DNA from: Bacteroides faecichinchillae JCM 17102
GTDB lineage: Bacteria; Bacteroidota; Bacteroidia; Bacteroidales; Bacteroidaceae
Reading direction: 5' to 3'
NCBI RefSeq assembly: GCF_000614145.1
Contig: NZ_BAKK01000013.1
Location: forward strand, 47,216 to 111,215
DNA length: 64,000 nt
Positions 10,003-20,993 of the stretch are shown in pieces. The notes beneath the pieces are model-generated. The model saw only the letters and a program-made list of their open reading frames with translations, made no database searches and was not told the origin of the DNA. The translations under genes and the position numbers were made by a program. Each line of letters begins with the position of its first letter. The first letter of the stretch is position 1.

Positions 10003-10263
10003 ATGGAAAATATCGAAACAGCGATCCTGCTGATGGTAGTCGGAATGGCTACAGTATTTGTTATTCTGCTGATTGTGATTTATTTAGGTAAATTACTTAT
10101 TTCCTTGGTCAATAAATATGCTCCCGAAGAAGTGGCTCCTGTAAATAGGGAAGCACAGAGAGGTCCTGCACCTATTCCGGGTAATATTTTAGCTGCTATT
10201 ACAGCTGCTGTAAATGTAGTGACACAAGGTAAAGGAAAAGTCACTAAGGTAGAAAAATTATAA
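10003..10263 (+). CDS. OadG family sodium pump decarboxylase gamma subunit
   Basis: An 86-residue membrane protein with one N-terminal transmembrane helix starting ILLMVVGMATVFVILL, the conserved G-M-x-T-V-F motif of OadG, and a short proline- and alanine-containing cytoplasmic tail. In oxaloacetate decarboxylase complexes it assembles and stabilises the alpha-beta complex. It is the first gene of the operon with the alpha and beta subunit genes that follow, a typical Bacteroides order. Confidence 0.85.
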   Translation: MENIETAILLMVVGMATVFVILLIVIYLGKLLISLVNKYAPEEVAPVNREAQRGPAPIPGNILAAITAAVNVVTQGKGKVTKVEKL

Positions 10264-10294
10264 ATGAATCATTAAAGTATAAGCATTGAAAAAC

Positions 10295-12127
10295 ATGAAA
10301 AGAGAAGTAAAATTTAGTTTGGTTTTCCGAGATATGTGGCAATCTGCCGGAAAATATGTACCTCGTGTAGACCAACTTGTAAAGGTTGCACCTGCCATCA
10401 TTGAAATGGGATGTTTTGCTCGAGTAGAAACAAATGGTGGAGGTTTTGAACAAGTCAATTTATTGTTTGGAGAAAACCCCAATAAAGCCGTGCGCGAATG
10501 GACAAAACCGTTCCATGAAGCCGGTATACAAACACATATGCTCGACCGTGCATTGAATGGGCTTCGTATGAGTCCTGTTCCAGCTGATGTCCGCCAATTA
10601 TTTTATAAGGTAAAGAAAGCACAAGGCACAGATATTACTCGTACATTTTGCGGACTGAATGATGTTCGTAACATTGCTCCGTCTATCACTTATGCCAAGG
10701 AAGCTGGCATGATTTCACAATGTTCTCTTTGTATCACTCATTCGCCTATCCATACGGTAGAGTATTATACTAACATGGCATTGGAACTTATTAAATTAGG
10801 AGCGGATGAGATTTGTATTAAGGACATGGCCGGCATTGGTCGTCCTGTTTCATTAGGAAAGATCGTGGCAAATATTAAAGCTGCTCATCCTGAAATACCT
10901 ATCCAGTATCATAGCCATGCGGGGCCTGGCTTCAATATGGCAAGTATTCTTGAAGTATGCGAAGCTGGTTGCGATTACATTGATGTAGGCATGGAACCTC
11001 TTTCCTGGGGAACTGGTCATGCTGATCTCCTCAGTGTACAAGCGATGTTGAAAGATGCCGGATTCCAGGTACCTGAGATTAATATGGAAGCTTATATGAA
11101 AGTGCGTGCCATGATTCAGGAATTTATGGACGATTTTCTTGGATTATATATCAGTCCGAAGAACCGTTTGATGAACTCGCTGTTGATTGGCCCCGGACTT
11201 CCGGGCGGTATGATGGGGAGTTTGATGGCAGACTTGGAATCAAATCTGGAATCTATCAATAAATATAAGGCAAAGCACAATCTGCCGTTTATGACTCAGG
11301 ACCAACTTCTTATCAAACTGTTCAATGAAGTTGCGTATGTATGGCCACGTGTCGGTTATCCTCCGTTGGTGACTCCGTTCAGTCAATATGTAAAGAACCT
11401 TGCCATGATGAACGTTATGGCGATGGAAAAAGGTAAGGAACGTTGGGGGATGATTGCTGATGATATCTGGGATATGCTTTTGGGTAAAGCAGGTCGTCTT
11501 CCGGGTAAACTAGCTCCTGAAATTATTGAAAAGGCAGAACGGGAAGGACGTAAGTTCTTCGAAGGGAATCCTCAGGATAATTACCCTGATGCTCTCGATA
11601 AGTTCCGTAAGATGATGAAAGAAAACAAATGGGAAACGGGACAGGATGACGAAGAACTCTTTGAATATGCGATGCATCCGGCTCAGTATGAAGCTTATAG
11701 AAGCGGTAAGGCTAAAGAAGATTTCTTGGAAGATGTAGCAAAACGTCGTGCCGAGAAAGATAAATCTCCGCAGGAGGATGCTAAACCAAAGACATTGACG
11801 GTACAGGTAGACGGACAAGCATATCGTGTGACAGTGGCTTATGGTGATATCGAACTTGCTGCTACTCCGACAGCTGCAGCAGCTCCGACGGGAGAAGGAA
11901 AAGAGGTGCTCTCTCCATTGGAAGGTAAATTCTTCCTGGTGAAGAATACACAGGAAACTGCACTTAAGGTTGGTGATGCTGTGAAAGAAGGAGATGTGAT
12001 ATGTTACGTTGAGGCGATGAAGACTTATAATGCGATCCGTGCAGAATTTAGTGGTACGGTAACTGCTATCTGTGCTAATCCGGGAGACACTGTTTCAGAA
12101 GATGATGTATTAATGAAGATAGGGTAA
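10295..12127 (+). CDS. oadA: Oxaloacetate decarboxylase-type alpha subunit (carboxyltransferase plus biotinyl domain)
   Basis: A 610-residue cytoplasmic protein with an N-terminal HMGL-like TIM-barrel carboxyltransferase (about 1-280), a central conserved carboxylase domain and a C-terminal biotinyl domain. Metal-site motifs are present: CIKDMAG with the carboxylated-lysine type K, and QYHSHAG with the HxH ligands. The first motif is unusual: FRDMWQSA replaces the common RDGHQS. The biotin lysine lies in EAMKTYNAI near the C-terminus, with T in place of the usual M after the lysine. A proline/alanine linker precedes it. The ATG at 10295 is chosen; a TTG at 10286 would add three residues. It transfers the carboxyl of oxaloacetate (or a related keto acid) to biotin for the beta subunit. 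Its stop overlaps the beta subunit ATG by one base. Confidence 0.88.
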   Translation: MKREVKFSLVFRDMWQSAGKYVPRVDQLVKVAPAIIEMGCFARVETNGGGFEQVNLLFGENPNKAVREWTKPFHEAGIQTHMLDRALNGLRMSPVPADVRQLFYKVKKAQGTDITRTFCGLNDVRNIAPSITYAKEAGMISQCSLCITHSPIHTVEYYTNMALELIKLGADEICIKDMAGIGRPVSLGKIVANIKAAHPEIPIQYHSHAGPGFNMASILEVCEAGCDYIDVGMEPLSWGTGHADLLSVQAMLKDAGFQVPEINMEAYMKVRAMIQEFMDDFLGLYISPKNRLMNSLLIGPGLPGGMMGSLMADLESNLESINKYKAKHNLPFMTQDQLLIKLFNEVAYVWPRVGYPPLVTPFSQYVKNLAMMNVMAMEKGKERWGMIADDIWDMLLGKAGRLPGKLAPEIIEKAEREGRKFFEGNPQDNYPDALDKFRKMMKENKWETGQDDEELFEYAMHPAQYEAYRSGKAKEDFLEDVAKRRAEKDKSPQEDAKPKTLTVQVDGQAYRVTVAYGDIELAATPTAAAAPTGEGKEVLSPLEGKFFLVKNTQETALKVGDAVKEGDVICYVEAMKTYNAIRAEFSGTVTAICANPGDTVSEDDVLMKIG

Positions 12128-13362
12128 TGAACGAAATATTTGAAAACTTATATAACATGACTGCATTCAGCAATATTATTGCTGAACCGCAGTTTCTGAT
12201 AATGTATGCCATTGCGTTCGTCCTCCTTTATCTGGGTATAAAGAAACAGTACGAACCATTGCTGTTGGTTCCTATCGCTTTCGGAGTATTGCTTGCCAAC
12301 TTTCCTGGTGGAGACATGGGAGTCATTCAGGCTGACGAAAATGGAATGGTGATGGTGAACGGAGTTTTGAAGAACATCTGGGAAATGCCTTTGCATGATA
12401 TAGCCCACGAATTGGGACTGATGAACTTTATCTACTATATGTTGATTAAAACCGGTTTCCTTCCTCCGATCATCTTCATGGGGGTCGGTGCATTGACGGA
12501 TTTTGGACCGATGTTGCGTAATCTACGCCTTTCTGTTTTTGGTGCTGCTGCACAGCTTGGTATTTTTACAGTGTTGTTGGTGGCTATCTTAATGGGATTC
12601 ACTCCGAAAGAAGCAGCTTCATTGGGTATAATTGGTGGTGCGGACGGTCCGACTGCTATTTTTACAACAATCAAACTGGCTCCTCACTTGTTAGGCCCTA
12701 TTGCGATTGCAGCATATTCTTATATGGCACTTGTTCCGGTTATTATACCATTAGTAGTGAAACTGCTTTGCTCTAAGAAGGAGTTGAGTATCAACATGAA
12801 AGAACAGGAAAAGAAATATCCGTCTACTACCGAGATAAAGAATTTACGTGTGTTGAAGATTATTTTTCCGATTGTAGTTACGACTGTTGTTGCACTTTTT
12901 GTTCCGAGTGCAGTGCCTTTGATTGGTATGCTAATGTTCGGTAATCTGGTGAAAGAAATTGGAAGTAATACCTTCCGTTTGTTTGATGCTGCTTCTAATA
13001 GTATAATGAATGCTGCTACCATCTTCCTAGGTTTATCTGTAGGAGCGACGATGACAACAGAAGCTTTCCTGAATTGGACGACTATTGGTATTGTGATTGG
13101 CGGTTTCCTTGCATTTGCTCTTTCCATTGCAGGTGGTATTCTGTTTGTAAAAGCAGTGAACTTATTCTCAAAGAAGAAAATTAATCCGCTGATTGGAGCT
13201 ACCGGATTAAGTGCAGTTCCAATGGCTAGTCGTGTAGCCAATGAGATTGCTTTGAAATATGATCCGAAGAATCATGTATTACAGTACTGTATGGCAAGTA
13301 ATATTTCCGGAGTAATCGGTTCAGCTGTTGCTGCGGGAGTGCTGATTTCTTTTTTAGCTTGA
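12127..13362 (+). CDS. oadB: Sodium ion-translocating decarboxylase beta subunit
   Basis: A 411-residue integral membrane protein with about nine hydrophobic segments. It decarboxylates carboxybiotin and couples this to sodium export. The hallmark GIIGGADGPTAIF with the sodium-binding Asp is intact, as are the N-terminal YEPLLLVPIAFG and the C-terminal NPLIGATGLSAVPM. It is translationally coupled to the alpha subunit by a one-base overlap. It is a paralogue of the frameshifted beta subunit at 22528-23687, so the genome has two such pumps within 15 kb. Confidence 0.92.
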   Translation: MNEIFENLYNMTAFSNIIAEPQFLIMYAIAFVLLYLGIKKQYEPLLLVPIAFGVLLANFPGGDMGVIQADENGMVMVNGVLKNIWEMPLHDIAHELGLMNFIYYMLIKTGFLPPIIFMGVGALTDFGPMLRNLRLSVFGAAAQLGIFTVLLVAILMGFTPKEAASLGIIGGADGPTAIFTTIKLAPHLLGPIAIAAYSYMALVPVIIPLVVKLLCSKKELSINMKEQEKKYPSTTEIKNLRVLKIIFPIVVTTVVALFVPSAVPLIGMLMFGNLVKEIGSNTFRLFDAASNSIMNAATIFLGLSVGATMTTEAFLNWTTIGIVIGGFLAFALSIAGGILFVKAVNLFSKKKINPLIGATGLSAVPMASRVANEIALKYDPKNHVLQYCMASNISGVIGSAVAAGVLISFLA

Positions 13363-13389
13363 TTTAATTCAGCGTAAATAATAGTTTGA

Positions 13390-13437
13390 GGGCATGGAAT
13401 CTTTCTTGTTTTATTCAAGTAAAGAAACTCCGTGCCC
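13390..13437. terminator. Bidirectional terminator between oadB and the TolC gene
   Basis: GGGCATGGA (13390-13398) pairs with TCCGTGCCC (13429-13437) with one wobble. The stem extends inward through TTTCTT and AAGAAA pairing around a short loop. CCCTTTTATATATTTC follows on the plus strand. It lies between two convergent genes and should serve both. Confidence 0.7.
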
Positions 13438-13461
13438 TTTTATATATTTCTGTGATAACTA

Positions 13462-14747
13462 TTATTCGCTAGTTACTTTTCTGTATTCTGCAATTGCCAT
13501 CTTTTCTGCCAGATATGCGTTGATCACATTGGTTTGTGCCTGTGTCCATGATAACTGAGCAGAGAGTACATCCACCATATTTGATTTTCCTTCATTATAG
13601 GAAAAGGAAACAATCTCCAAATTCTCATTGGCTAACTTCATATTTTCATTAGCAGTTTTCACTTGTTCTTCCGTTTCTTTTAGTTTGGTCAACGATCCGG
13701 ATAATTCTTCGCTAATATTATCTTCCACATAACTTTGCTGTAGTCTCTGCATACTAATATATGCTTTTTGCTGGCGGTTCGTTTTAAATCGGGCACCCCA
13801 ACGGAAAATAGGAATATTCAGATTGACACCCACAATGGGGTTAAATGAGACATCGTAGCTAGATTCGGTGTTCCCGTTGCCCAACCTCCACTGAAATACA
13901 TATTTAGTTGTGGGTTAAATTGACTGAGAGCAACTTTACGTTGTGCCTGACTCTTCATTATATTTACTTCTGTACTGGCATAGTCTGCACGTTGCTGTAA
14001 CACATCTCCTAAAGACAGGACTTTTACAGGTTCGGAAGGTGTACTGATAGAATATAAACTATCCACCGGAGCATTAGGTTCTTCACCCATCAGAATATTT
14101 AGTTTTTGCAGTGCTAACGTATAGTTCTGACGAGCCTTGATATATTGCAATTCCGCTTCTTTTAACCGGGTAGAAATCATTAACAAATCTATGCGGCTAA
14201 TCTTTCCATTGTCGAAACGATCCTGTATAATATCATATTGTTGTTTGATTATACTTTGATATTTGTCAGCAGCTTGAAGCATGGCTTTTGAGGCAGAGGT
14301 ATTCCAGTAGACTGCATCACTCTGGTAATGTATCTGGTCTAAAGTCAGCTCTTCGTTGAGTTGGTCCAGTTTCTCGTCCGCTTTTGCAATCTTATGTTGG
14401 GCATTCAGTGCACCACCTGTATATATCGGTTGTGAGACAATGAATACTCCTTGATAAGTATGATTGCGGTATTCCCCCAATGGCTCGTTCCAGGCACTTA
14501 AATCACTCATGTTTAGCGTTCCGTCTGCACTAATGTCTATTTTCGGAAGGAAACCGGTATGAGCTATTTTTCTGGCCTCGCTACTTGCCATTGTTTTTAG
14601 TTTTTGCTGTTTCAGTAGTTGGCTGTAAGCTTCTACTTTATCCCGATAGTCTTCGCGGCTTAGATATGGCTGTTGTGCTGCTATGTCGAAACCGAGGGTT
14701 AGTAGTAATAGTGTTATGAGTTGAATTTTCATATTCTTAATTTGCAA
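13462..14747 (-). pseudogene. TolC family outer membrane efflux protein (frameshifted)
   Basis: Two minus-strand frames together encode one TolC-like outer membrane channel of about 429 residues. The first (from 14747) has a signal peptide MQIKNMKIQLITLLLLTLG and long helical coiled segments. The second carries the second helical repeat with NLNIPIFRWGARF. The break is at about 13880: restoring one G (CCC to CCCC on the plus strand) gives an uninterrupted reading through FSGGWGNGNTESS. This looks like a homopolymer sequencing deletion rather than real loss, because both halves are well conserved. It is the third gene of the efflux operon after the adaptor (18957) and RND pump (17804). Confidence 0.85.
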
Positions 14748-14772
14748 TTTTACGTTTTACAATTTATGATTC

Positions 14773-17700
14773 TCATCCTTTGATCCGTTGAATGGCACAG
14801 TAAGCTACTGGAAGAACAAAAAGTGTTAATGCAGAAGCTACCAACAATCCTCCCATAATTGTAGCTGCCATACCACCAAACATGGCGTCAAACAAAAGAG
14901 GTAACATACCTAGAATGGTTGTTCCTGAAGCCATTGCTACTGGATGATACGGCTAGTTGTTGCACTAATGACGGCATCCAGTGGCTTCTTTCCTGTTGCT
15001 GCTTCCAAATCAATCTGCTCAACTAATACAATGGCATTTTTGATATTCATACCAATCAACCCCAGAAGACCAAGTATAGAGAAAAAATCAAATGATTTGC
15101 CAAGTACAAGCAACCCAAGTACGATACCGATAAAAATCAACGGTAACATTAATAAAATAACTATCGGCTTGCGGTATGTTCTGAACAGGAATAACAGTGT
15201 CACGAACATCAGGAAGAATGTTAATGGCAGGTTTTTAGCCAATGCCTCATTTGATTCCACTTGACTTTCCTGTTCTCCAAAGTACTTCATTGCATATCCC
15301 TCCGGTATTTTGATCTCATTTTGTACCTGCGACCATACCTGGTTAAAAGCCGTAATCGCATTTATACCACGACGTGGATCACATTGAGCCATCATTACCA
15401 TCTGTCGGTTATAATCTTTCACGTTCGAGAAACGAAATTGAAAATCAAAATCAGACACTACTTGTTCAAGACTCGTCGTTTCATTTCCAGCTCCGAATAC
15501 AGGCAGCGTACGCAAATCGTTGATTTGGAAAGAATCTACTGTGTTATCTTTCAGTAAAATGGGAAGTACTTGGTCACCTTGACGATATTCTCCCAAAGTC
15601 ATACCGGTTGTACCTATTTGGATACTTTGTGCCATTCCTTGTCGGGATACACCAAGCGGTTGTGCTCGTTCAGGACTATATACAGGTTTCCAAACCGGAA
15701 TTTTGTTTCCCCACGAATTGCGAATATTAATCAAGTCCGGATTCTGATGCATTATTTCTAATGCTTGGTTGGTAAGAGCTATCAATGTATCGGCATTCGG
15801 ACCGATAAAACCAATCTCAATTGCAGCATCTACAGCAGGAGATAACTTGAAAAGACTTGTACGTGTGATAGCATTCGGATAATTGGCTTTCATATATTCA
15901 TCAAAATCTTTTTCGTACTCCTTTGTGTATTTGCTATCAGTCAATTCTATGAGTATATTAGCAAAGTTCGGTTTAGGACCTACTGATGTAGAAGCTAGAT
16001 AATACCGAAGTGGTGTACTGCCAAATGTAATGGAGACAGTTTTCACTTCCGGTTGCTTCTTCAAGTGTTCTTCCACTTTTTTCATCTCTTTCACTACATC
16101 ATTAATGTTGTAGCCGTCCGGATAAAATACATCAGCTCGGAAATAGGGTTTATCCAAGGAAGGGAAGAAATTTTGTGGCATCATTCCCATAATAGTTAAT
16201 GATACAATGAAGAGCACTACCATAGCACTGAGCGTCAGTGCCTTTCTACGTATCAGTACTCTCAGAATAGATCCAAACTTATGATAGAAAGGTTTGTCAT
16301 ACGGATCTTTTCCGTCCCCATCTTTTTTCGCCTTTAAGATAAAGTTACCAAAGACGGTTGTTTGGGTCAAGGCAAGTACCCAACTCAATCCCAGCGAAAT
16401 AGCTAGTACCACAAATAAAGGCTTTACAATTTCTGCTACGGCAGAAGGAGCCAGATAAAGTGGTAAGAACGAACAAATAGCAATGAATGTTGCTCCGAGT
16501 AATCCCCATTGAGGCCCTGTAGCTCCATCAATAAGTGCTTTCCGACGGTTTACACCACGAGCGATAGCAATTTGTGCGTTATCTGTCACCACAATAGCAT
16601 TATCCACTAACATCCCCATGGCAATGATGAATCCTGCTAATGAAGTACGATTTAATCCTACTCCAAAAAATGACATGATTAGCAAAGTACCTCCGATGGA
16701 GAAAATCAGTGAAGAGCCGATAAGTATTCCTGCACGTAGCCCCATTACAAACATAATAATGACAATAACGATTAAAATTGATTCTATCAGATTGATAATG
16801 AAACCATTATTTGCTTCATTGGCGATTTCATTTTCCAGATAGAGACTTTGTAATTCTAATCCTAATGGCATTAGAGGTAACAGCTCGTTCAGTTTTACTT
16901 TCACATTTTCTCCAGTTTGCACTACATCTCGTTGTGGGTCAGTAGATACACCGATCCCAATTGCCCGTTTCCCATTTACATGCATGATAGTAGATGGCGG
17001 ATCGAGATAACCTTTTTCAATAACAGCGATATCTCCTAATTTTACTTGTCCTGCTTTGGTCGTAATGACCTGATTACGGATATCGTCTACAGTGGCATAC
17101 ATACCGTTGGCAGTTACTCGTAGCTGTTGTTCGCCTGCCCGTATTTCACCAGTGTTAATAATCTGGTTCTGTGATTGGAGCAGGCTGGCAAGTTGTTTTG
17201 GGTCAATGCCCATACCTACGAGTTTATTGGTCGAAATAAAGATATTTATTACTTCTGTTTGTACTCCGAATAAAGCAACTTTCATCACTCCGTCAGCTGT
17301 GACAACTTGGGTTTTAATTCGTTCTGCCCAATTACGCATTTCTTCGTAAGAAAATCCGTCATCTGATGTTAATCCGTAGTAAATACCGAATACATCCCCG
17401 AAGTCATCCGAAATTGTTGGAGTTGAGGCACCCGCAGGAAGTTGTGGCTGTATATTAAGTACCTTACGGCGCAGTTCGTCCCATTTTTGTGGAATGGAGC
17501 TTGCTGCAAGTGAAGGTTGTAATTCAAATGTAATTTTAGAAAGACCGTACATAGATTCTGATTTAATCTTGTACACTCCACTCATACTTTGTATCTCTCG
17601 AGAAATAGGTTCGGTGATCAGTCGTTCTACTTCTGCCGGTTCGGCTCCCGGATAGCGCGTCATGATGACCGCTGATTTAATAACGAAGGGCGCATCTTCT

Positions 17701-17804
17701 TTCTTTCCAAGTTTTCCGAAGGAGAAAATACCTCCGATAAGCAATACGGCAAGAAAGAAATAAATGATCTTCGTATTATCTAATGAATATTTGGCTAAGT
17801 TCAT
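14773..17804 (-). pseudogene. RND efflux pump, inner membrane transporter of the AcrB/HAE1 type (frameshifted near the C-terminus)
   Basis: The open frame from 17804 encodes 955 residues of an RND pump: first helix YFFLAVLLIGGIFSFGKLG, porter motif YPGAEPAEVERLITEP, the GMLVDNAIVVTDN charged helix and late helices to about 940. It ends early after SATTSRIIQ. Restoring one C at about 14942 continues the frame as IIPVAMASGTTILGMLP and on to a stop at 14773-14775, giving about 1010 residues, the usual family length. Proton-driven export of drugs or lipophilic compounds through the adjacent adaptor and TolC is inferred from family and operon. The clean restoration argues for a sequencing deletion. 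Confidence 0.87.
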
Positions 17805-17904
17805 TTTCTTAATGGATAATTGATAATGGACAATAATTAATGGAAAATTGATAGTTGAAAATAGGCTATGTACAGAAATGCTTTACAGTACAGTTCATTC
17901 ATTT

Positions 17905-18957
17905 TTAGTTTTCCAATATTTTAACTTTTTCTCCTTCTACTAGTTGATATATACCGGCAATCACAATTTTCTCACCAGGTTTCAAACCTTGTGAAATTAG
18001 AGCCTGTGCTTCTCCAGTAGGAGCATTGACCGTTACTTCTCGTTTGTAAACTTTATCGTCTTCAACTACCCATACATACATCTTTTTGCCCTCGCTTTCA
18101 CCAAATACAGCACTGAGTGGAACGATGCACCAATTGTTTTCTACTAGTGGTCCTACATCGGCTGTGAAACGAATGCTACATGTGAAGCCTGGTTTCACTG
18201 CATATAAATCACGATCGAATGAGGGATCGTCGATTGTAATGCTGACAGGTATTCCTGTTCCTTCGGTGGAGATATCAAGATATTCTTCTAACTTTGCTTG
18301 GAATACATGTCCTTTGAATGTGTCAAACTCTACCAGGAAACGGGGTTCTTTGGCACGAAGCAGATACAGATAGACATCAGGTATAGTGAACTTAATGCGT
18401 AAGTTTTGAGTATTGACTAGTTGCACAATACCTTCACCGGAATTGACACGTTGATAATTCTCCACCAAACGTTTCTCAATGGATCCGTCGAAAGGAGCCG
18501 TCAATTTGGTATCTTGCATATTATTGACCGACAATTCGTATTCCGATTTCGCCTTTTGATAGTTGGACAAGCTGATTTCATACTCTTGTACGGAGATAGC
18601 TTGGCGAGAAAGGAGTCGTTTGTTACGCTCTACTTGTGCTGCAGCTGTTTCATAGGCTGATTTTGTAGCAGCATATTGCAAAGCAATATCCCTAGGATCA
18701 ATAGCCGCAATTAGTTGTCCCTTCTTTATTTTCTCACCTTCGATGACAGGTAGTTTTATAATTTGTCCACTGACGCGAAATGCCAGTCTCACATACTCCA
18801 CTGCTTCTACGATACCTGTGAAGTTTTTTTTAATGACTGACCTTGACTCAACCACTGTCGTTTTTACAGGACGGGGCGTTGTTTCTTTCACTTCTTTCTT
18901 CTGATCGCAACCGACTAGCATAATAGCAACTAATGCGATAACATACTTTCTTTTCAT
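17905..18957 (-). CDS. RND efflux periplasmic adaptor (membrane fusion lipoprotein)
   Basis: A 350-residue HlyD/AcrA-type adaptor. The N-terminus MKRKYVIALVAIMLVGCDQ has a lipobox (LVGC), so it is probably lipid-anchored through Cys17. The barrel-sandwich halves are seen at about 45-80 (SGQIIKLPVIEGEKIKKGQ) and 155-175 (TKLTAPFDGSIEKR), flanking an alpha hairpin, with a beta barrel and a C-terminal membrane-proximal domain ending VIAGIYQLVEGEKVKIL. It links the RND pump (100 bp downstream) to TolC. It is the first gene of a three-gene minus-strand operon, and no regulator is encoded beside it. Confidence 0.92.
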   Translation of the reverse strand: MKRKYVIALVAIMLVGCDQKKEVKETTPRPVKTTVVESRSVIKKNFTGIVEAVEYVRLAFRVSGQIIKLPVIEGEKIKKGQLIAAIDPRDIALQYAATKSAYETAAAQVERNKRLLSRQAISVQEYEISLSNYQKAKSEYELSVNNMQDTKLTAPFDGSIEKRLVENYQRVNSGEGIVQLVNTQNLRIKFTIPDVYLYLLRAKEPRFLVEFDTFKGHVFQAKLEEYLDISTEGTGIPVSITIDDPSFDRDLYAVKPGFTCSIRFTADVGPLVENNWCIVPLSAVFGESEGKKMYVWVVEDDKVYKREVTVNAPTGEAQALISQGLKPGEKIVIAGIYQLVEGEKVKILEN

Positions 18958-19080
18958 AAATTGTTCATTGTTTGGAGTTTCTCTGTCTTTGTTTGAGAAA
19001 TAACAATTAGAAAGATGGGTATGTTCAGTGAAAATATGTGTTATTAAATCTTAGTGGTATACTTAAGATATAGTGAATAA

Positions 19081-19118
19081 AAAACAGGGTGTGTTCGTTT
19101 AAGAACACACCCTGTTTT
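19081..19118 (-). terminator. Terminator downstream of rpmE2
   Basis: A perfect 16-bp stem, AAAACAGGGTGTGTTC (19081-19096) and GAACACACCCTGTTTT (19103-19118), with a 6-nt loop. It lies 21 bp after the L31 stop codon, with T-runs on both strands. The 120-bp gap on its left, up to the adaptor start at 18957, shows nothing else. Confidence 0.85.
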
Positions 19119-19139
19119 TTATCTTAAAGAAAGATTGAA

Positions 19140-19394
19140 TTATTTCTTTTTACGGTCACCGTAACGGCTCATGAACTTATCAACGCGACCTGCTGTATCT
19201 ACCAATGTAGATTTACCAGTATAGAACGGATGAGAAGTGTTTGAGATTTCAATCTTCAGCAACGGATAAGTTTCACCTTCGAATTCGATGGTTTCTTTAG
19301 TTGCTACAGTTGATTTAGACAAAAACATATCACCGTTTGACATATCTTTGAATACTACCGGACGGTATGATTCTGGATGAAGACCTTTTTTCAT
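19140..19394 (-). CDS. rpmE2: 50S ribosomal protein L31 type B
   Basis: An 84-residue ribosomal protein that bridges the 50S and 30S subunits. The sequence [30 protein letters not shown] and [11 protein letters not shown] is diagnostic. The zinc-binding CxxC pair of type A L31 is absent, so this is the zinc-independent type B form. It has its own promoter at 19473-19480 and a strong terminator. Confidence 0.97.
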   Translation of the reverse strand: MKKGLHPESYRPVVFKDMSNGDMFLSKSTVATKETIEFEGETYPLLKIEISNTSHPFYTGKSTLVDTAGRVDKFMSRYGDRKKK

Positions 19395-19472
19395 TTCAGT
19401 ATCTGCTTTTAAAAATTATTATATTCGGTTACTATTTTGGTAAGAAATAGTGTAATGGTCATTTTCAGAGCG

Positions 19473-19480
19473 CAAAGATA
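19473..19480 (-). promoter_or_regulatory. rpmE2 promoter, -7 box TATCTTTG
   Basis: On the minus strand TATCTTTG matches the Bacteroides -7 consensus perfectly, about 80 bp before the L31 ATG, giving a leader of about 70 nt. Confidence 0.6.
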
Positions 19481-19761
19481 AAGTATTTCTGTGAAATAGA
19501 AAAAGGTTTTGCGAAAAAACTTTGATTGAAAAGGATTGCTACTTAAAATTAGTCTTTATCTTTATTGCTATGTTCTTTCTGTTTGGTTTCCTATAATTAA
19601 TTTCTTATTTGCCTATTTCTAATTCGTTACATAGGTATATCTCTATTAATGTTAGTATGTGAAATCACAATGTTTAGGATACTAAAAAATTGAATTTTAC
19701 AATCATTTTCATTAAGTATATCAATAACAAATTTATTTCGATGGGAATTTTACTTTGAACG

Positions 19762-19895
19762 TATATTTGCAAGGTAGACATTACAATATTATGCCGGGAG
19801 TACACTTTGCAAGGATTTAGTAGAGTGAATTAAACCTTTTTCGACTATATTTTCTTTTCTAGCGTTCGTTATTAACAGGATAATGCTTACTTTTG
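19762..19895 (+). promoter_or_regulatory. Two candidate promoters upstream of the aldolase gene
   Basis: Perfect TAnnTTTG boxes occur at 19762-19769 (TATATTTG) and 19888-19895 (TACTTTTG). The second is 39 bp before the aldolase ATG and is the more likely main promoter. The stretch 19481-19934 is otherwise very AT-rich and shows no gene; a small RNA from the first box cannot be excluded. Confidence 0.5.
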
Positions 19896-19934
19896 CGTAG
19901 AATTTTTATTCACTAACAATAAATTTTAAACAAA

Positions 19935-20937
19935 ATGGTAAATTACAAAGACTTAGGTTGGTAAACACAAGAGAAATGTTTGCTAAAGCTATCAAAGGCG
20001 GATATGCAATTCCGGCTTTCAACTTCAACAATATGGAACAGATGCAGGCTATCATTAAGGCTGCTGTTGAAACTAAGTCTCCGGTGATTCTTCAGGTATC
20101 TAAAGGTGCTCGTCAATATGCTAATGCTACTTTGTTGCGTTACATGGCTCAGGGTGCTGTAGAATACGCAAAAGAATTAGGTTGTGCTCATCCTGAAATC
20201 GTCCTTCACCTTGACCACGGAGATACTTTCGAAACTTGTAAGTCTTGTATCGACTCAGGTTTTTCTTCAGTAATGATTGACGGTTCTCATCTTCCTTACG
20301 AAGAAAATGTAGCTTTGACTAAGAAAGTTGTAGAATATGCACATCAGTTTGATGTAACTGTAGAAGGTGAACTTGGTGTATTGGCTGGTGTAGAAGACGA
20401 AGTTTCTGCTGAACATCACACATATACTGACCCAGAAGAAGTAATTGATTTCGCTACTCGTACAGGTTGTGATTCATTGGCTATTTCTATCGGTACTTCT
20501 CATGGTGCTTACAAATTTACTCCGGAACAATGTCATATCGATCCTGTTACTGGCGTTATGGTTCCTCCTCCATTGGCATTTGAAGTTTTGGATGCTGTTA
20601 TGGAAAACTTCCGGGATTCCCTATCGTTCTGCATGGTTCTTCTTCTGTACCTCAGGAAGAGGTTGAAACAATCAACAAATTTGGTGGTAACTTGAAAGCT
20701 GCTATCGGTATTCCTGAAGAATGGTTGCGTAAAGCTGCTACTTCTGCAGTTTGCAAGATCAACATTGACTCAGACTCACGCCTGGCTATGACTGCTGCTA
20801 TCCGTAAGACTTTCGCTGAAAAACCAGCTGAATTCGACCCACGTAAGTATCTTGGTCCGGCTCGTGACAATATGGAAAAATTGTATAAACACAAAATTAT
20901 CAATGTGTTAGGTTCAGACAATAAATTGGCTAAGTAA
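19935..20937 (+). pseudogene. fba: Class II fructose-1,6-bisphosphate aldolase (two frameshifts, probably sequencing errors)
   Basis: The gene cleaves fructose 1,6-bisphosphate to DHAP and glyceraldehyde 3-phosphate. The ATG at 19935 reads MVNYKDLG and then hits a stop; adding one T at about 19958 joins it to LVNTREMFAKAIKGG. A second missing T at about 20610 joins MENF to PGFPIVLHGSSSVPQEEV. The repaired product is 334 residues and ends VLGSDNKLAK. Zinc-site motifs HLDHGD and EGELG, and the C-terminal G-S-S-S, are present. Two independent breaks in a central glycolytic gene whose flanks are perfectly conserved point to base-calling errors. Confidence 0.93.
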
Positions 20938-20958
20938 TTAGCGAATCTTATCATAAAG

Positions 20959-20991
20959 AAAGACTGCGATCTGTTGAAGGTTGCAGTCTTT
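20959..20991. terminator. Bidirectional terminator between fba and the TPR gene
   Basis: AAAGACTGC (20959-20967) pairs perfectly with GCAGTCTTT (20983-20991) around a 15-nt loop, with T-rich sequence following on the plus strand. It sits between convergent genes. Confidence 0.7.
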
Positions 20992-20993
20992 TC

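Noticed and set aside
12720..13241. 173-codon minus-strand ORF opposite oadB
   Set aside because: Mirror frame of a strongly coding gene; composition is that of an antisense shadow, without motifs.
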